Source of the DNA: Oceanospirillaceae bacterium
GTDB lineage: Bacteria > Pseudomonadota > Gammaproteobacteria > Pseudomonadales > Oceanobacteraceae
Length of the DNA: 64,000 bases
Assembly: GCA_002724925.1 (NCBI GenBank)
Contig: PBQA01000033.1
Span: 124,001 to 188,000, forward strand
Reading direction: 5' to 3'
Of the stretch, positions 29,475-38,563 are shown in pieces (within the stretch, counting starts at the first letter, position 1; each line of letters starts with the position of its first letter). The notes under the pieces are model-generated. The model was not told where the DNA came from. It searched no databases and saw only the letters and a list, made by a program, of their open reading frames with translations. Both the position numbers and the translations under genes were made by a program.

Positions 29475-30194
29475 ATGACTGAACTAAAAAAACTGAATGT
29501 AGATCGTGCTGAAGTCGCCAAGTTTGAGGCCCTCGCCTCCCGTTGGTGGGATCGTGAGAGTGAGTTCAAACCTCTCCATGACATTAACCCGCTGCGAACC
29601 AATTACATTGACCGTCACGCATCTCTCGCTGGTAAAAAAGTACTCGATGTCGGCTGCGGCGGCGGCATCCTCAGTGAAGCCATGGCGCAACGCGGCGCAG
29701 ACGTAACCGGCATTGATATGGGAGAAGCCCCTCTCAATATCGCTAAACTGCATGCGCTTGAGAGCGGTGTCACTGTGAAGTACCAGCAAATACCTGTGGA
29801 GCAGCTCGCCGACGAAATGCCAGCCGCGTTCGACATCGTAACCTGCCTTGAAATGCTCGAGCACGTGCCAGACCCTGCTTCTATTATTCGGGCCTGCTAT
29901 AAACTGGTAAAACCCGGCGGCATGGTGTTCTTCTCAACCATTAACCGGAATCCGAAAGCGTACGCCATGGCCATCATTGGGGCTGAATACATCATGCGTA
30001 TGCTTCCTGCAGGAACGCACGACTACGACAAGTTCATCAAACCCAGCGAACTGACACGCTGGTGCCGGGCCGCAGACCTCTCGGTACTTGATATGACGGG
30101 CATGATCTACAATCCGATCACGCAGGAGTACAGCCTCAAAGATCAGGATGTAGACGTAAACTATCTCGTTGCGACCCGCCGGGAAGAAGTATGA
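29475..30194 (+). CDS. ubiG: Ubiquinone biosynthesis O-methyltransferase
   Basis: A 239-residue SAM-dependent methyltransferase for the two O-methylation steps of ubiquinone. N-terminal [33 protein letters not shown] is the UbiG signature; the SAM site is [16 protein letters not shown] near residue 60, with [15 protein letters not shown] and [16 protein letters not shown] after it. The C-terminal helix region can bind membrane lipid in the family. Its stop overlaps the next start (ATGA). Confidence 0.97.
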   Translation: MTELKKLNVDRAEVAKFEALASRWWDRESEFKPLHDINPLRTNYIDRHASLAGKKVLDVGCGGGILSEAMAQRGADVTGIDMGEAPLNIAKLHALESGVTVKYQQIPVEQLADEMPAAFDIVTCLEMLEHVPDPASIIRACYKLVKPGGMVFFSTINRNPKAYAMAIIGAEYIMRMLPAGTHDYDKFIKPSELTRWCRAADLSVLDMTGMIYNPITQEYSLKDQDVDVNYLVATRREEV

Positions 30195-30847
30195 CACCGG
30201 AAGCAGTACTGTTTGATCTTGACGGTACCCTGGTCGATACCGCCTTAGATTTTTTCAGTGTCGTAAACTCTCTACGACAAGAAGAAGGCCTGCCCGCCCT
30301 CACTGATTGCGTCATCCGCGAACAGGTAAGCAACGGTGGAGTAGCGCTGGCCTGCCTGACCTGGGAGATAGAGCGGAGCCACCCGGATATCCAGAACTAT
30401 CGTCAACGCTTGTTAGATCGCTATGAGAATACCGTGGGCAAGGAAGCGCAGCTCTTTCCTGGGTTTACTACGCTCCTTAATGAACTGCAGCGCAATTCCA
30501 TTCCGTGGGGTATCGTCACCAATAAACCACGTCTGTATACCGACCTTTTACTAGCAAGAATGCCACTGGCATGTGAGTTCGTCGTTTGCCCGGAAGATGT
30601 TGAGAGAACCAAGCCAGCACCAGATAGCCTGCTGCTATGCGCGTCCCAGATGAATGTGCATCCATCCAACTGCTGGTATGTCGGTGATCATATTCGCGAT
30701 ATCGACGCTGCCAAAGCCGCTGGAATGACCAGTATTGCCGCACTGTTTGGTTATATTGAGGAATCTCAAGATCCTCAGGCCTGGCAAGCTGATCATTATG
30801 TCAGTGAACCCAATGAAATTACGGTCCTCCTGAGCGGCAAAGCCTGA
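30191..30847 (+). CDS. mupP: N-acetylmuramic acid 6-phosphate phosphatase (HAD family)
   Basis: A 218-residue HAD hydrolase, phosphoglycolate phosphatase-like. HAD motif I is [12 protein letters not shown] (both catalytic Asp present), motif II IVTNKP, motif III lysine in RTKPAPDSL, motif [19 protein letters not shown]. By position between ubiG and yciK it corresponds to MupP of Pseudomonas, which works in recycling of cell-wall MurNAc; a general phosphoglycolate phosphatase role is the alternative. Translationally coupled to ubiG. Confidence 0.9.
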   Translation: MTPEAVLFDLDGTLVDTALDFFSVVNSLRQEEGLPALTDCVIREQVSNGGVALACLTWEIERSHPDIQNYRQRLLDRYENTVGKEAQLFPGFTTLLNELQRNSIPWGIVTNKPRLYTDLLLARMPLACEFVVCPEDVERTKPAPDSLLLCASQMNVHPSNCWYVGDHIRDIDAAKAAGMTSIAALFGYIEESQDPQAWQADHYVSEPNEITVLLSGKA

Positions 30848-30915
30848 CCGGCAGTTGCCACCCTTGTCGCACAGAAGCCCAATGACTTATCAGAGAATCA
30901 AACGGAAAACAGAAA

Positions 30916-31659
30916 ATGACCGCAGATAAAGAGCACACCTTAAAGAATCGCGTCATATTAGTGACAGGCGGTGGTTATGGTATTGGTCGCGAAGCCGCTC
31001 TGACATACGCCAGAGCGGGTGCTACCGTTCTGTTGCTCGGCCGCACAGAAGAGGCACTGAACGACACCTACGACCTGATCGAGGCCGAAGGCCTGCCACA
31101 GGCAGCCGTACTGCCGTTTGATCTTGAGTCAGAAGACGAGAGCCTGTTTATCGAACTTGCTCAGCTCATCGGCACCCACTTCGGCCACCTCGACGGTGCG
31201 CTCCTGAACGCATCCGTTCTGGGGCAACGTACGATGCTCGACAACTACCACTGGGATACCTGGCAGAAAGTGATGAAAATCAACGTAAACGGCCAGTTTC
31301 TGCTAACTAAACACCTGATTCCGCTACTTCGTGAAGCCCCCGCAGACGCGTCCTTAATCTACACCACCAGCAGCGTAGGACGTGAAGGCAGGGCCTATTG
31401 GGGCGCGTATTCTGTCTCTAAATTCGCGACTGAGGGCCTCATGCAGGTCGCTGCACAAGAACTTGAGAACACCAGCAATATCCGAGTGAACTGCATTAAT
31501 CCCGGCGCGACGCGAACAGGGATGCGTGCCTCAGCGTACCCTGCCGAGAACCCTGCGACGGTCAAACCGGCCTCAGAAATCATGGATCTGTACCTGCACC
31601 TGATGAGCCCAGCGTCGATTGGAACACACGGACAAAGCCTGGACGCGCAGCCAAAGTAA
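30916..31659 (+). CDS. yciK: Short-chain dehydrogenase YciK
   Basis: A 247-residue classical SDR. The cofactor loop is VTGGGYGIGREAAL, NAS is present as LLNASVLG, the catalytic Ser is in YTTSSVGREGRAYWG and YxxxK is YSVSKFA. Its physiological substrate is unknown even in E. coli. GGAAA lies upstream of the ATG. It is the last gene of the mtaD run and is followed by a terminator. Confidence 0.92.
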   Translation: MTADKEHTLKNRVILVTGGGYGIGREAALTYARAGATVLLLGRTEEALNDTYDLIEAEGLPQAAVLPFDLESEDESLFIELAQLIGTHFGHLDGALLNASVLGQRTMLDNYHWDTWQKVMKINVNGQFLLTKHLIPLLREAPADASLIYTTSSVGREGRAYWGAYSVSKFATEGLMQVAAQELENTSNIRVNCINPGATRTGMRASAYPAENPATVKPASEIMDLYLHLMSPASIGTHGQSLDAQPK

Positions 31660-31673
31660 ACGAGATCCTTCCG

Positions 31674-31718
31674 GCGGCAAACTTAGTCATCAATTTGGCT
31701 CGATTTTGCCGCTTTTTT
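31674..31718 (+). terminator. Intrinsic terminator after yciK
   Basis: GCGGCAAA (31674-31681) pairs perfectly with TTTGCCGC (31705-31712) across a 23-base loop, followed by six T (31713-31718). It separates yciK from the diguanylate cyclase gene. Confidence 0.75.
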
Positions 31719-31771
31719 CGTCAATGAACTGGCGTAAAATTTTCTCCATGCTTGAAAAAGCTCATAACCAT

Positions 31772-31785
31772 TTGTTTTAAAACAA
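31772..31785. promoter_or_regulatory. Perfect AT-rich palindrome upstream of the diguanylate cyclase
   Basis: TTGTTTTAAAACAA is a 14-base perfect palindrome 76 bases before the GGDEF gene start. It looks like a regulator-binding site; which regulator cannot be read. Confidence 0.4.
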
Positions 31786-31824
31786 CTTTTAAGATTTTAA
31801 AACACTGGCACAGAAATCGCTTAT

Positions 31825-31857
31825 TACCTCACATTGATATCACCAATGTATGAGGTA
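31825..31857 (+). promoter_or_regulatory. Hairpin that hides the ribosome binding site of the GGDEF gene
   Basis: TACCTC-ACATTG (31825-31836) pairs with CAATGT-(AT)-GAGGTA (31844-31857), giving twelve base pairs with a two-base bulge and a 7-base loop. The GAGG at 31852-31855 is the Shine-Dalgarno sequence, 6 bases before the ATG at 31862. In the folded state it would be paired. It may be a translational switch; it could also be a DNA operator. Confidence 0.55.
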
Positions 31858-31861
31858 GCTC

Positions 31862-32860
31862 ATGGTCAGCCCAATGAATGGCAGAGCGGAACTGCGAGAC
31901 GACAAGGTCATTACACCTTTCGGGGATCTGGCACCCCGGCCGGATATCCGCCCTGAAGTGCTGTTACGCCTGTCTGGCAAATTGCAGACCACGCTCGAAT
32001 TAAGTCAGTTACTTGAGATTTTTCTCGAAGAAATTCAACAGGCGGTTCTGGTCGACGGCCTGACGTTTCATCACGAGCCTACCAACACAACATTAGCGGT
32101 TGGGCGAAACAGCCTGCATACCGCCAACTACCGACTTCAGACGCAACAGGATTACATGGGTGATATGACGTTCCATCGCTCTACTCGCTTCCGCGAACAC
32201 GAACTGGCTAATATTGAAGGCTTAATGACAACCCTGGTATACCCATTGCGCAATGCGCTTCGGTATCACGAGGCATTGGCCGCGGCCTTCAGGGACCCTC
32301 TCACAGGTGCCGGTAACCGGGTCGCACTCGACAAAACACTCAGCCGTGAAGTCGAACTCTCTAAGCGTCACGACCAGCCTCTCTCTGTGCTGATGATCGA
32401 TCTTGATCACTTCAAGCAAGTGAACGACGAATTTGGTCACAGCATGGGTGATAAAGTTCTGAAAGAAGCGGTGAAAGCCATGACCGGCTGCATTCGCCAG
32501 ACCGACATGTGCTTCCGCTACGGTGGCGAAGAATTTCTGATTATGTTGAGCAATGCAGACCAGTCCGGTGCTTTGCGTATTGCCGAACGTGTGCGCATGG
32601 GTATTGGTCAACTGTCGTTCGCAGGTAAGAAAGATAAGCTGCAGGTTACCGCCAGCATTGGCTGTGCAACGCTACAAGCAAGCGACGATACAGAAGAACT
32701 GGTATCACGGGCCGATACCGCACTGTATGTCGCCAAAGACAGCGGCCGTAATCGCGTTATCAGCGACCTTGATATCGAATACACGCGCCAGGGCAACGCC
32801 AACGAAGAGCCAGGCCAGGAGCCAAGTAAAGAAGCTAGTAAAGAGAGCAGCGGCCACTGA
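31862..32860 (+). CDS. Diguanylate cyclase (GGDEF)
   Basis: A 332-residue cytosolic protein that probably makes cyclic di-GMP. Residues about 30-140 form an unassigned alpha/beta sensor-like region; no membrane segment is seen. The GGDEF domain starts at RDPLTGAGNRVALDKTL, with the metal Asp in MIDLDHFKQVNDEFGH, and the active site RYGGEEFLIML near residue 220. Five residues before GGEEF lies RQTD, an RxxD inhibitory site, so product inhibition is expected. The C-terminal 25 residues are Glu/Ser/Lys-rich and disordered. Its ribosome binding site is inside a hairpin. Confidence 0.93.
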   Translation: MVSPMNGRAELRDDKVITPFGDLAPRPDIRPEVLLRLSGKLQTTLELSQLLEIFLEEIQQAVLVDGLTFHHEPTNTTLAVGRNSLHTANYRLQTQQDYMGDMTFHRSTRFREHELANIEGLMTTLVYPLRNALRYHEALAAAFRDPLTGAGNRVALDKTLSREVELSKRHDQPLSVLMIDLDHFKQVNDEFGHSMGDKVLKEAVKAMTGCIRQTDMCFRYGGEEFLIMLSNADQSGALRIAERVRMGIGQLSFAGKKDKLQVTASIGCATLQASDDTEELVSRADTALYVAKDSGRNRVISDLDIEYTRQGNANEEPGQEPSKEASKESSGH

Positions 32861-32881
32861 CCAACCCGATCAAGCCGCAAC

Positions 32882-32909
32882 AAAAAAGCCGTGCAATGCA
32901 CGGCTTTTT
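32882..32909. terminator. Bidirectional terminator between the GGDEF gene and rluB
   Basis: GCCGTGC (32888-32894), loop AAT, GCACGGC (32898-32904), flanked by six A on the left and five T on the right. The near-perfect symmetry lets it end transcription from both convergent genes. Confidence 0.9.
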
Positions 32910-32927
32910 CAATTTGCGCAGGTGTGA

Positions 32928-33761
32928 TTACCGCTTTCTGCGACTCGCAGTCTGGCGAACTTTCTGTCGGCGCATCTGACGCAAATACTGCTCTTTTTCT
33001 TTACCGACAAACTTCTTCACGGTGCGACGACGCAGATCCACCAGATCATAAAGATCGTTCACTTCTTTTTGCCCAAGCTCGACCCAGGTCCCAACCGGAA
33101 CATTCGCAGGCATAAAGATACAGCCATAACGAACACGCTTCAGACGACTGACTGTAATTTCCTGGCTTTCCCAAAGGCGACGCACTTCGCGGTTCCGGCC
33201 TTCCATGAGAACAACGTGGTACCACTTATTCTGACCTTCACCATCAAAATATCGAACGTCGGTAAAGCTTGCCATGCCGTCTTCGAGTAGTACGCCCTCT
33301 TTCAGGCGGTTAATCATGTCCTGATCAACATCACCACGAACTCGCACCGCATACTCGCGGTCGACACCACTGGATGGGTGCATCAGCTTATTCGCCAGCT
33401 CTCCGTCGGTGGTAAAAAGCAACAGACCGCTGGTATTGATGTCGAGGCGGCCGACATTGATCCAACGCTCATTCTTTGTTTTCGGCAGATGGTCAAAAAC
33501 GGTCGGTCGACCTTCAGGGTCATCACGAGTACAGACTTCACCTACGGGTTTGTTGTAGGCGATCACACGGGTATTGACCCCTGCTTCTTCAACAGATACC
33601 GCACGCCCATCAACGCGGATATCATCATTACGCCCCGCTCTGTCTCCGAGCTTGGCCCGCTCACCATTCACTGTAACGCGACCATCTGCTATCCAGCGCT
33701 CGGCTTCCCGACGAGAAGCGACCCCCGTCAGTGACAGTAATTTCTGAATACGCTCATTCAT
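32928..33761 (-). CDS. rluB: 23S rRNA pseudouridine synthase (RluB/RsuA family)
   Basis: A 277-residue enzyme expected to make pseudouridine 2605 in 23S rRNA. An S4 domain comes first ([22 protein letters not shown]), then the catalytic domain with the Asp in [21 protein letters not shown], and the FINAL motif [11 protein letters not shown]. The C-terminus is very basic ([16 protein letters not shown]). I start at ATG 33761, overlapping the scpB stop by 8 bases; the 21 extra residues upstream are not family-like. Confidence 0.95.
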   Translation of the reverse strand: MNERIQKLLSLTGVASRREAERWIADGRVTVNGERAKLGDRAGRNDDIRVDGRAVSVEEAGVNTRVIAYNKPVGEVCTRDDPEGRPTVFDHLPKTKNERWINVGRLDINTSGLLLFTTDGELANKLMHPSSGVDREYAVRVRGDVDQDMINRLKEGVLLEDGMASFTDVRYFDGEGQNKWYHVVLMEGRNREVRRLWESQEITVSRLKRVRYGCIFMPANVPVGTWVELGQKEVNDLYDLVDLRRRTVKKFVGKEKEQYLRQMRRQKVRQTASRRKR

Positions 33762-34647
33762 TGTCAGATTCTTTTTCCTGTGCAGTAGCGTCATCATGTT
33801 CGCCACTGCGTTGTGTTTCACCATGATCTACCGCGGTTTCCTCCGCAGTAGAATGTTGTTCTTCGAGTCGCTGCAATATCTGCCCCAGATCACGGACCTT
33901 ACGCGGTTCGCCTTTACCGGCCTTGCCTTCAACCGGTTCGAATACGTTGTCTTCTACTTTATCGACCAGGGCCGACGCGGCTGCCAGATCATCTTCCGTC
34001 TGACTGAGCACTTCTGCACCGCGCTCTTCGCGCTCTTCGTCACTGGTAAAATCGTAACGATCAGGCGTTGGCCGTCGCGCCTCAGCATCATCGCCTAACT
34101 CAAGTCGGCGGCTGGTGTCTTCCAGTTCGCGAATCTCCATTAAAGATGGCAGATCCTCCAGCGACTGAAGGCCAAAATAGTCTAAAAACTCTTTCGTAGT
34201 AGCATACATGGCCGGACGGCCAGGCACATCTCGGTGCCCGACAACACGAACCCAATCACGCTCCAGCAGTGTACGAATTGTCGAACTGCTGACCACCACC
34301 CCACGGACATCTTCAATGTCGCCGCGAGTAACCGGCTGACGGTACGCGATCAAGGCCAGTGTCTCAAGCAAAGCCCGCGTATATCGCTGAGGTTTCTCCT
34401 CCCACAAACGAGCAACAAATGGAGCCGCGTCGCTACGAACCTGTAAACGAAAGCCAGAAGCGACCTCTGACACCTCGATTCCACGTCCGAGAAGGTCTTT
34501 GCGCAATTCAACTATCGCATCAAGAAGCTCAGACGATGTCGGCTCCATACCCTCCGCAAACAGGGTTTTCATCCGCTCAACAGACAATGGGGCACCGGCG
34601 GCCATCATGGCTGCTTCAAGTATGTTCTTAAGCGGTGGCGTGCTCAT
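33754..34647 (-). CDS. scpB: Segregation and condensation protein B
   Basis: A 297-residue winged-helix partner of ScpA in the SMC condensin complex. [21 protein letters not shown] opens it, and [42 protein letters not shown] and [18 protein letters not shown] are the family core. About 100 extra residues at the C-terminus are highly acidic and repetitive in Glu/Asp, probably disordered; long tails of this kind occur in the Pseudomonas group. It overlaps scpA by 20 bases. Confidence 0.95.
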   Translation of the reverse strand: MSTPPLKNILEAAMMAAGAPLSVERMKTLFAEGMEPTSSELLDAIVELRKDLLGRGIEVSEVASGFRLQVRSDAAPFVARLWEEKPQRYTRALLETLALIAYRQPVTRGDIEDVRGVVVSSSTIRTLLERDWVRVVGHRDVPGRPAMYATTKEFLDYFGLQSLEDLPSLMEIRELEDTSRRLELGDDAEARRPTPDRYDFTSDEEREERGAEVLSQTEDDLAAASALVDKVEDNVFEPVEGKAGKGEPRKVRDLGQILQRLEEQHSTAEETAVDHGETQRSGEHDDATAQEKESDNE

Positions 34648-35470
34648 CCGTCCCCCTCAACTTTACATGTATCACGCCGAGCACCTCATGCTGAACGAGG
34701 TCAAGTAAGCGCTCTTTGATCAGCTCCAGTATCGCCAGAAAGCTGACCACAACGCCCAGCTTACCCTCCTCCGGTGCAAACAGCTGACTGAAAGGAACAA
34801 AATGCCCCCCTTTCAGTTTTTCGAGAATATCAGCCATTCGCTCACGGGTTGAGAGCTGCTCGCGCTCAATCTCATGATGTTCAAAGCGCTCTGCCCGCCG
34901 CATAACCGCAGCCATAGCCAGCATGATTTCACGCATATCAACATCCGGGTGAATACGTTCCTGAATTCTGTCAGGGGCATCAACATCGGCAACAAAGATG
35001 TCGCGTTCAAGTCGGGGAAGCTCATCAATCTGCTCCGCCGCTGTGCGGAAGCGCTCGTATTCCTGCAGGCGACGAATCAGCTCTGCTCTCGGGTCTTCTT
35101 CCTCACCATCCTCACCCTCTGCTTTATGCCTGGGTAGCAGCATACGACTTTTTATCTCGGCCAGCATGGCCGCCATCACCATGTACTCAGCAGCCAGCTC
35201 AAGTTGCAACGCCTGCATCATATTGATGTATTGCATGTACTGCTCGACGATATCCGCGACATGCACTTCAAGGATATCGAGATTCTGCTTACGGATCAGA
35301 TAGAGCAGCAGGTCCAGCGGCCCTTCAAACTGTTCGAGGATAATTTCCAGAGCGTCAGGTGGAATATACAGATCGAGTGGCAGTTGCGTCATTGGCTGCC
35401 CCTGCACGAGTGCAAACGGCATTTCGCTCTGACGGGCTTTACTCGTTTTCTCTGATCCGTTTTCTTCCAT
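34628..35470 (-). CDS. scpA: Segregation and condensation protein A
   Basis: A 280-residue kleisin of the SMC-ScpAB condensin. Core motif FEGPLDLLLYLIRKQNLDILEV is near residue 48, then QYMQYINMMQALQLELAAEYMVMAAMLAEIKSRMLLP; the C-terminal winged helix has VVSFLAILELIKERLLDLVQ. The first 30 residues are a variable lead. The ATG follows the trpS stop after 7 bases. Gammaproteobacteria with MukBEF usually lack this gene, so its presence supports a Pseudomonas/Oceanospirillales-like host. Confidence 0.95.
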   Translation of the reverse strand: MEENGSEKTSKARQSEMPFALVQGQPMTQLPLDLYIPPDALEIILEQFEGPLDLLLYLIRKQNLDILEVHVADIVEQYMQYINMMQALQLELAAEYMVMAAMLAEIKSRMLLPRHKAEGEDGEEEDPRAELIRRLQEYERFRTAAEQIDELPRLERDIFVADVDAPDRIQERIHPDVDMREIMLAMAAVMRRAERFEHHEIEREQLSTRERMADILEKLKGGHFVPFSQLFAPEEGKLGVVVSFLAILELIKERLLDLVQHEVLGVIHVKLRGTDEHATA

Positions 35471-35477
35471 AGTGATC

Positions 35478-36695
35478 TCAGCGATAGGCTAAGTCCATCG
35501 CATCACGCACCTCTTCTAGCGTTGCCCGGGCAGCATCCCGCGCACGCTCTGTACCTTCAGCGATGATGCTATGCACCAGGTCAATATTCTCTTCGAAGTC
35601 CCGGCCCCGTTGTCTGATTGGTGCTTGCTGAGCAATGATCTTGTCAGCAACGCATTGTTTACATTCAATACAGCCCCAGCCAGCACTGCTGCACTTATCG
35701 TGCACTTCAATAAGTTCAGCCCCTTCGGTGTACACCTGATGAAACTGCCAGACAGCACAGGCTTCTGGCGTACCAGGGTCCGCAAGCCTTACCCGGTTAG
35801 GGTCTGTCGGCATGTTACGGAGTGCCTTCTCTACCACCTCGGGTTCTGCTCTCAGAGGAATAATATTATCGTGGGTATTCGACATTTTACGACCATCCAA
35901 CCCTGGCATCTTCGCAGCCTGGTCTGCCAGCACATGCTGAGGTTCCGGAAGGATGGCAACACTGTCTCCTTCAAGATACCCAAGCAGTCGCTCTTTATCT
36001 GACAGCGTCAGCTTATTCTGCTCACGAATCAATGCCTGAGCGGTGGCCAAAGCGTCTGTGTCACCGTGACGTGTATGTGCAAGACGCAGCTCGGTATAAA
36101 GCTTTCCGGTCTTCTTGCCCAATTTCCTGATTGCCGCCTCTGCATTGGCAGCAAAATCTTCTTCTGAGCCGTACAAGTGATTAAACCGACGTGCTATTTC
36201 GCGGGCCAGTTCGACATGAGGCGTCTGATCTGCCCCCACCGGTACCAGACCAGCGCGATACGCGAGCACATCCGCACTTTGCAGCAGCGGATAACCCAGT
36301 ACACCGTAGCTGGCTTTGTCCTGCTCACGATTCGACTCGATAAACTCTTTATAGGCGGGTGCCCTTTCTAACCATGCGAGCGGCGTGATCATCGACAGGA
36401 GAAGGTGCAACTCCGCCTGCTCTGGTACTCGGCTTTGGATAAACATATGACTGGCGCCTGGGTTAACACCGGCGGCCAGCCAATCAACCACCATTTCCCA
36501 GGTGCTCGATGCAATGTCTTCAGGCGAAGAGTACCCAGTCGTCAGGGCGTGCCAGTCGGCAACAAAGAAAAAGCAATCGTACTCGTGTTGCAACTTAACC
36601 CAGTTTTTCAGAACACCATGATAGTGCCCCAGATGCACAGGGCCAGTCGGGCGCATTCCAGAAACCACCCGCCTCTGCGGATCCACTGTACTCAA
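35478..36695 (-). CDS. trpS: Tryptophanyl-tRNA synthetase, cysteine-motif type
   Basis: A 405-residue class Ic synthetase that charges tRNA-Trp. The HIGH motif reads GPVHLGHYHG, with ADWHALTTGY after it, and the KMSKS loop reads GRKMSNTHDN near residue 269. The protein is longer than the 334-338-residue type because of a segment at about 175-250. Cys313, Cys335, Cys342 and Cys345 are spaced C-x21-C-x6-C-x2-C (with Cys348 after), almost the spacing reported for the iron-sulfur TrpRS of Thermotoga maritima. It sits in an operon with scpA and next to a second, different trpS. Confidence 0.93.
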   Translation of the reverse strand: MSTVDPQRRVVSGMRPTGPVHLGHYHGVLKNWVKLQHEYDCFFFVADWHALTTGYSSPEDIASSTWEMVVDWLAAGVNPGASHMFIQSRVPEQAELHLLLSMITPLAWLERAPAYKEFIESNREQDKASYGVLGYPLLQSADVLAYRAGLVPVGADQTPHVELAREIARRFNHLYGSEEDFAANAEAAIRKLGKKTGKLYTELRLAHTRHGDTDALATAQALIREQNKLTLSDKERLLGYLEGDSVAILPEPQHVLADQAAKMPGLDGRKMSNTHDNIIPLRAEPEVVEKALRNMPTDPNRVRLADPGTPEACAVWQFHQVYTEGAELIEVHDKCSSAGWGCIECKQCVADKIIAQQAPIRQRGRDFEENIDLVHSIIAEGTERARDAARATLEEVRDAMDLAYR

Positions 36696-36786
36696 GCCTG
36701 CTTCCTCTCTTTGCTTCGTATAGATGTGTTTTTACGCTGACTCGACAACGATGTCACGCTCTGGCAACCATCACTGTCTATCAAGA

Positions 36787-37803
36787 TTACTTAAGACCAG
36801 AAATACCGATGGCTTCGCGTACTTGTGCCAGCATGGGTTTGCTGACTGCACGCGCTTTCTCCGCACCCTTTTGGAGCTCAGCCTCAATGTCCGCTGGGCG
36901 CGCAAGCAAGTCTTCATAGCGCTCGCGAGCCTCGGCGATTTCTTCATTGATCAGTGCAAAGAGTTTCTTCTTAGCGTCACCCCAGCCAATTCCCTCTTCA
37001 AAAGCACGGCGCATTTCAGCCGTCTGCTCTTGAGTCGCAAATGCTTTCCAGATCTGGAACACGGCCGATGTATCCGGGTCTTTTGGCTCACCCGGCTCAA
37101 GCAGGTTGGTCTTAATCTTATTGATATGCTTTTGCAGTTTCTTCTCGGGCAGAAACAGAGGGATGGTATTGCCGTAGCTTTTACTCATCTTACGACCATC
37201 CAACCCTTGAAGAATGGCACTGTCTTCGTCCACCTGATAGTCGGGCAAAGTGAGCAATGGTTCTTTCTTGCAGTAGATATGGTTAAAACGCTGCGCCATA
37301 TCACGGGCCATTTCAACGTGCTGAATCTGATCCTTACCGACAGGTACCTTATTTGAACCGAACATCAGGATATCCGCCGCCATCAGAACAGGGTAACTGA
37401 ACAGCCCCATGGTAATGGCTTTATCAGCGTCCTCACCCTCTTCAACATTGGCATCAACAGCAGCTTTATATGCGTGAGCACGGTTCATGAGCCCTTTCGC
37501 ACAGACGCAGTTAAGCACCCAGGTCAGTTCCGGAATCTCAGGGATGTCAGACTGACGATAGAAAACCGCATTATCGGTGTCGAGACCAAGAGCCAACCAA
37601 GTAGCGGCAATCTCTTTCGTCGACTGATGAACGGCTGCTGGGTCCTGGCACTTAATCAACGCATGGAAATCAGCCAGAAAGTAGAAGGACTCATTATTTG
37701 TATCACGGCTGGCTTCAATCGCCGGACGAATCGCACCGACATAATTACCCAGGTGGGGAGTCCCGGTGGTTGTGATACCGGTTAAAACACGCTGTTTGCT
37801 CAT
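36787..37803 (-). CDS. trpS: Tryptophanyl-tRNA synthetase, second copy
   Basis: A 338-residue class Ic synthetase close to the common E. coli length. HIGH is [10 protein letters not shown] and KMSKS is [10 protein letters not shown], both canonical; [12 protein letters not shown] and [25 protein letters not shown] are family sequence. The cysteine cluster of the neighbouring paralog is absent here: the same place reads [15 protein letters not shown]. The two genes are 91 bases apart, on the same strand, and clearly diverged, so this is not a recent duplication. Confidence 0.95.
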   Translation of the reverse strand: MSKQRVLTGITTTGTPHLGNYVGAIRPAIEASRDTNNESFYFLADFHALIKCQDPAAVHQSTKEIAATWLALGLDTDNAVFYRQSDIPEIPELTWVLNCVCAKGLMNRAHAYKAAVDANVEEGEDADKAITMGLFSYPVLMAADILMFGSNKVPVGKDQIQHVEMARDMAQRFNHIYCKKEPLLTLPDYQVDEDSAILQGLDGRKMSKSYGNTIPLFLPEKKLQKHINKIKTNLLEPGEPKDPDTSAVFQIWKAFATQEQTAEMRRAFEEGIGWGDAKKKLFALINEEIAEARERYEDLLARPADIEAELQKGAEKARAVSKPMLAQVREAIGISGLK

Positions 37804-37901
37804 TGGTAGAACCCGTTACATCCGTTCAATCGTAAAGGGCGCAATGATAGCGGTTTTAACCGGTGAGTCACAGGGCTGGAAACTGAGGTGCTCTAACTCA
37901 A

Positions 37902-38525
37902 TTACTCGGCGAATGCACTGGCATCGCCAACGCCCTGACGTGCAACCTCAGGAACGTCGCCCGTCATGTCGACGACGGTTGTTGCTTCGAAACCACAGAA
38001 GCCACCGTCAATCACGACATCAAGCTGATGCTCCAGCGTTGCGCGTATGTCGTAAGGGTCAGAAAGAGGTAATTCATCACCTGGCATAATAAGCGAACTG
38101 GTCATCAGAGGCTCTCCGATTTCTTCCAGTAACGCCATCGCAATCGCGTTGTCCGGCACGCGAATACCAATCGTCCGCTTTTTAGGATGCATTAACAGAC
38201 GAGGTACATCTCGTGTGGCTGGCAGAATAAAAGTAAACGCTCCGGGCGTGTGCGATTTGAGTAATCGATACTCCGTGTTATCAACCTTAGCAAAAGTCGA
38301 TAACTCAGAAAGGTCCCGGCACAGAAGAGTGAAATTATGCTTAGAACCCAACTGACGCAAGCGCATTACCCGCTCGGTCGCGGCCTTGTCACCCAAGCGA
38401 CAGGCCAGCGCATAGGCACAGTCGGTTGGAATAACCGCCAGCCCGCCCTCACGGATTATATCCGCCGCTTGCTTAACAAGGCGTGCCTGAGGGTTCTCTG
38501 GGTGAATCTGAAAAAACTGGCTCAA
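37902..38525 (-). CDS. yciO: YciO (YrdC/Sua5-like) family protein
   Basis: A 207-residue protein of the TsaC/Sua5 superfamily, which makes threonylcarbamoyl-AMP for tRNA t6A. It matches the YciO branch along its whole length: MSQFFQIHPENPQARLV at the start, then GGLAVIPTDCAYALACRLGD, NFTLLCRDLSELSTFAKVDN, RTIGIRVPDN and TSSLIMPGDELPLSDPYDI. The role of YciO is less settled than that of TsaC. It is 38 bases after the PHP-domain gene, as yciV-yciO in E. coli. Confidence 0.93.
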   Translation of the reverse strand: MSQFFQIHPENPQARLVKQAADIIREGGLAVIPTDCAYALACRLGDKAATERVMRLRQLGSKHNFTLLCRDLSELSTFAKVDNTEYRLLKSHTPGAFTFILPATRDVPRLLMHPKKRTIGIRVPDNAIAMALLEEIGEPLMTSSLIMPGDELPLSDPYDIRATLEHQLDVVIDGGFCGFEATTVVDMTGDVPEVARQGVGDASAFAE

Positions 38526-38563
38526 AATAAGTCCTTCAATAGTTCAATACGACTAATTGTTGT

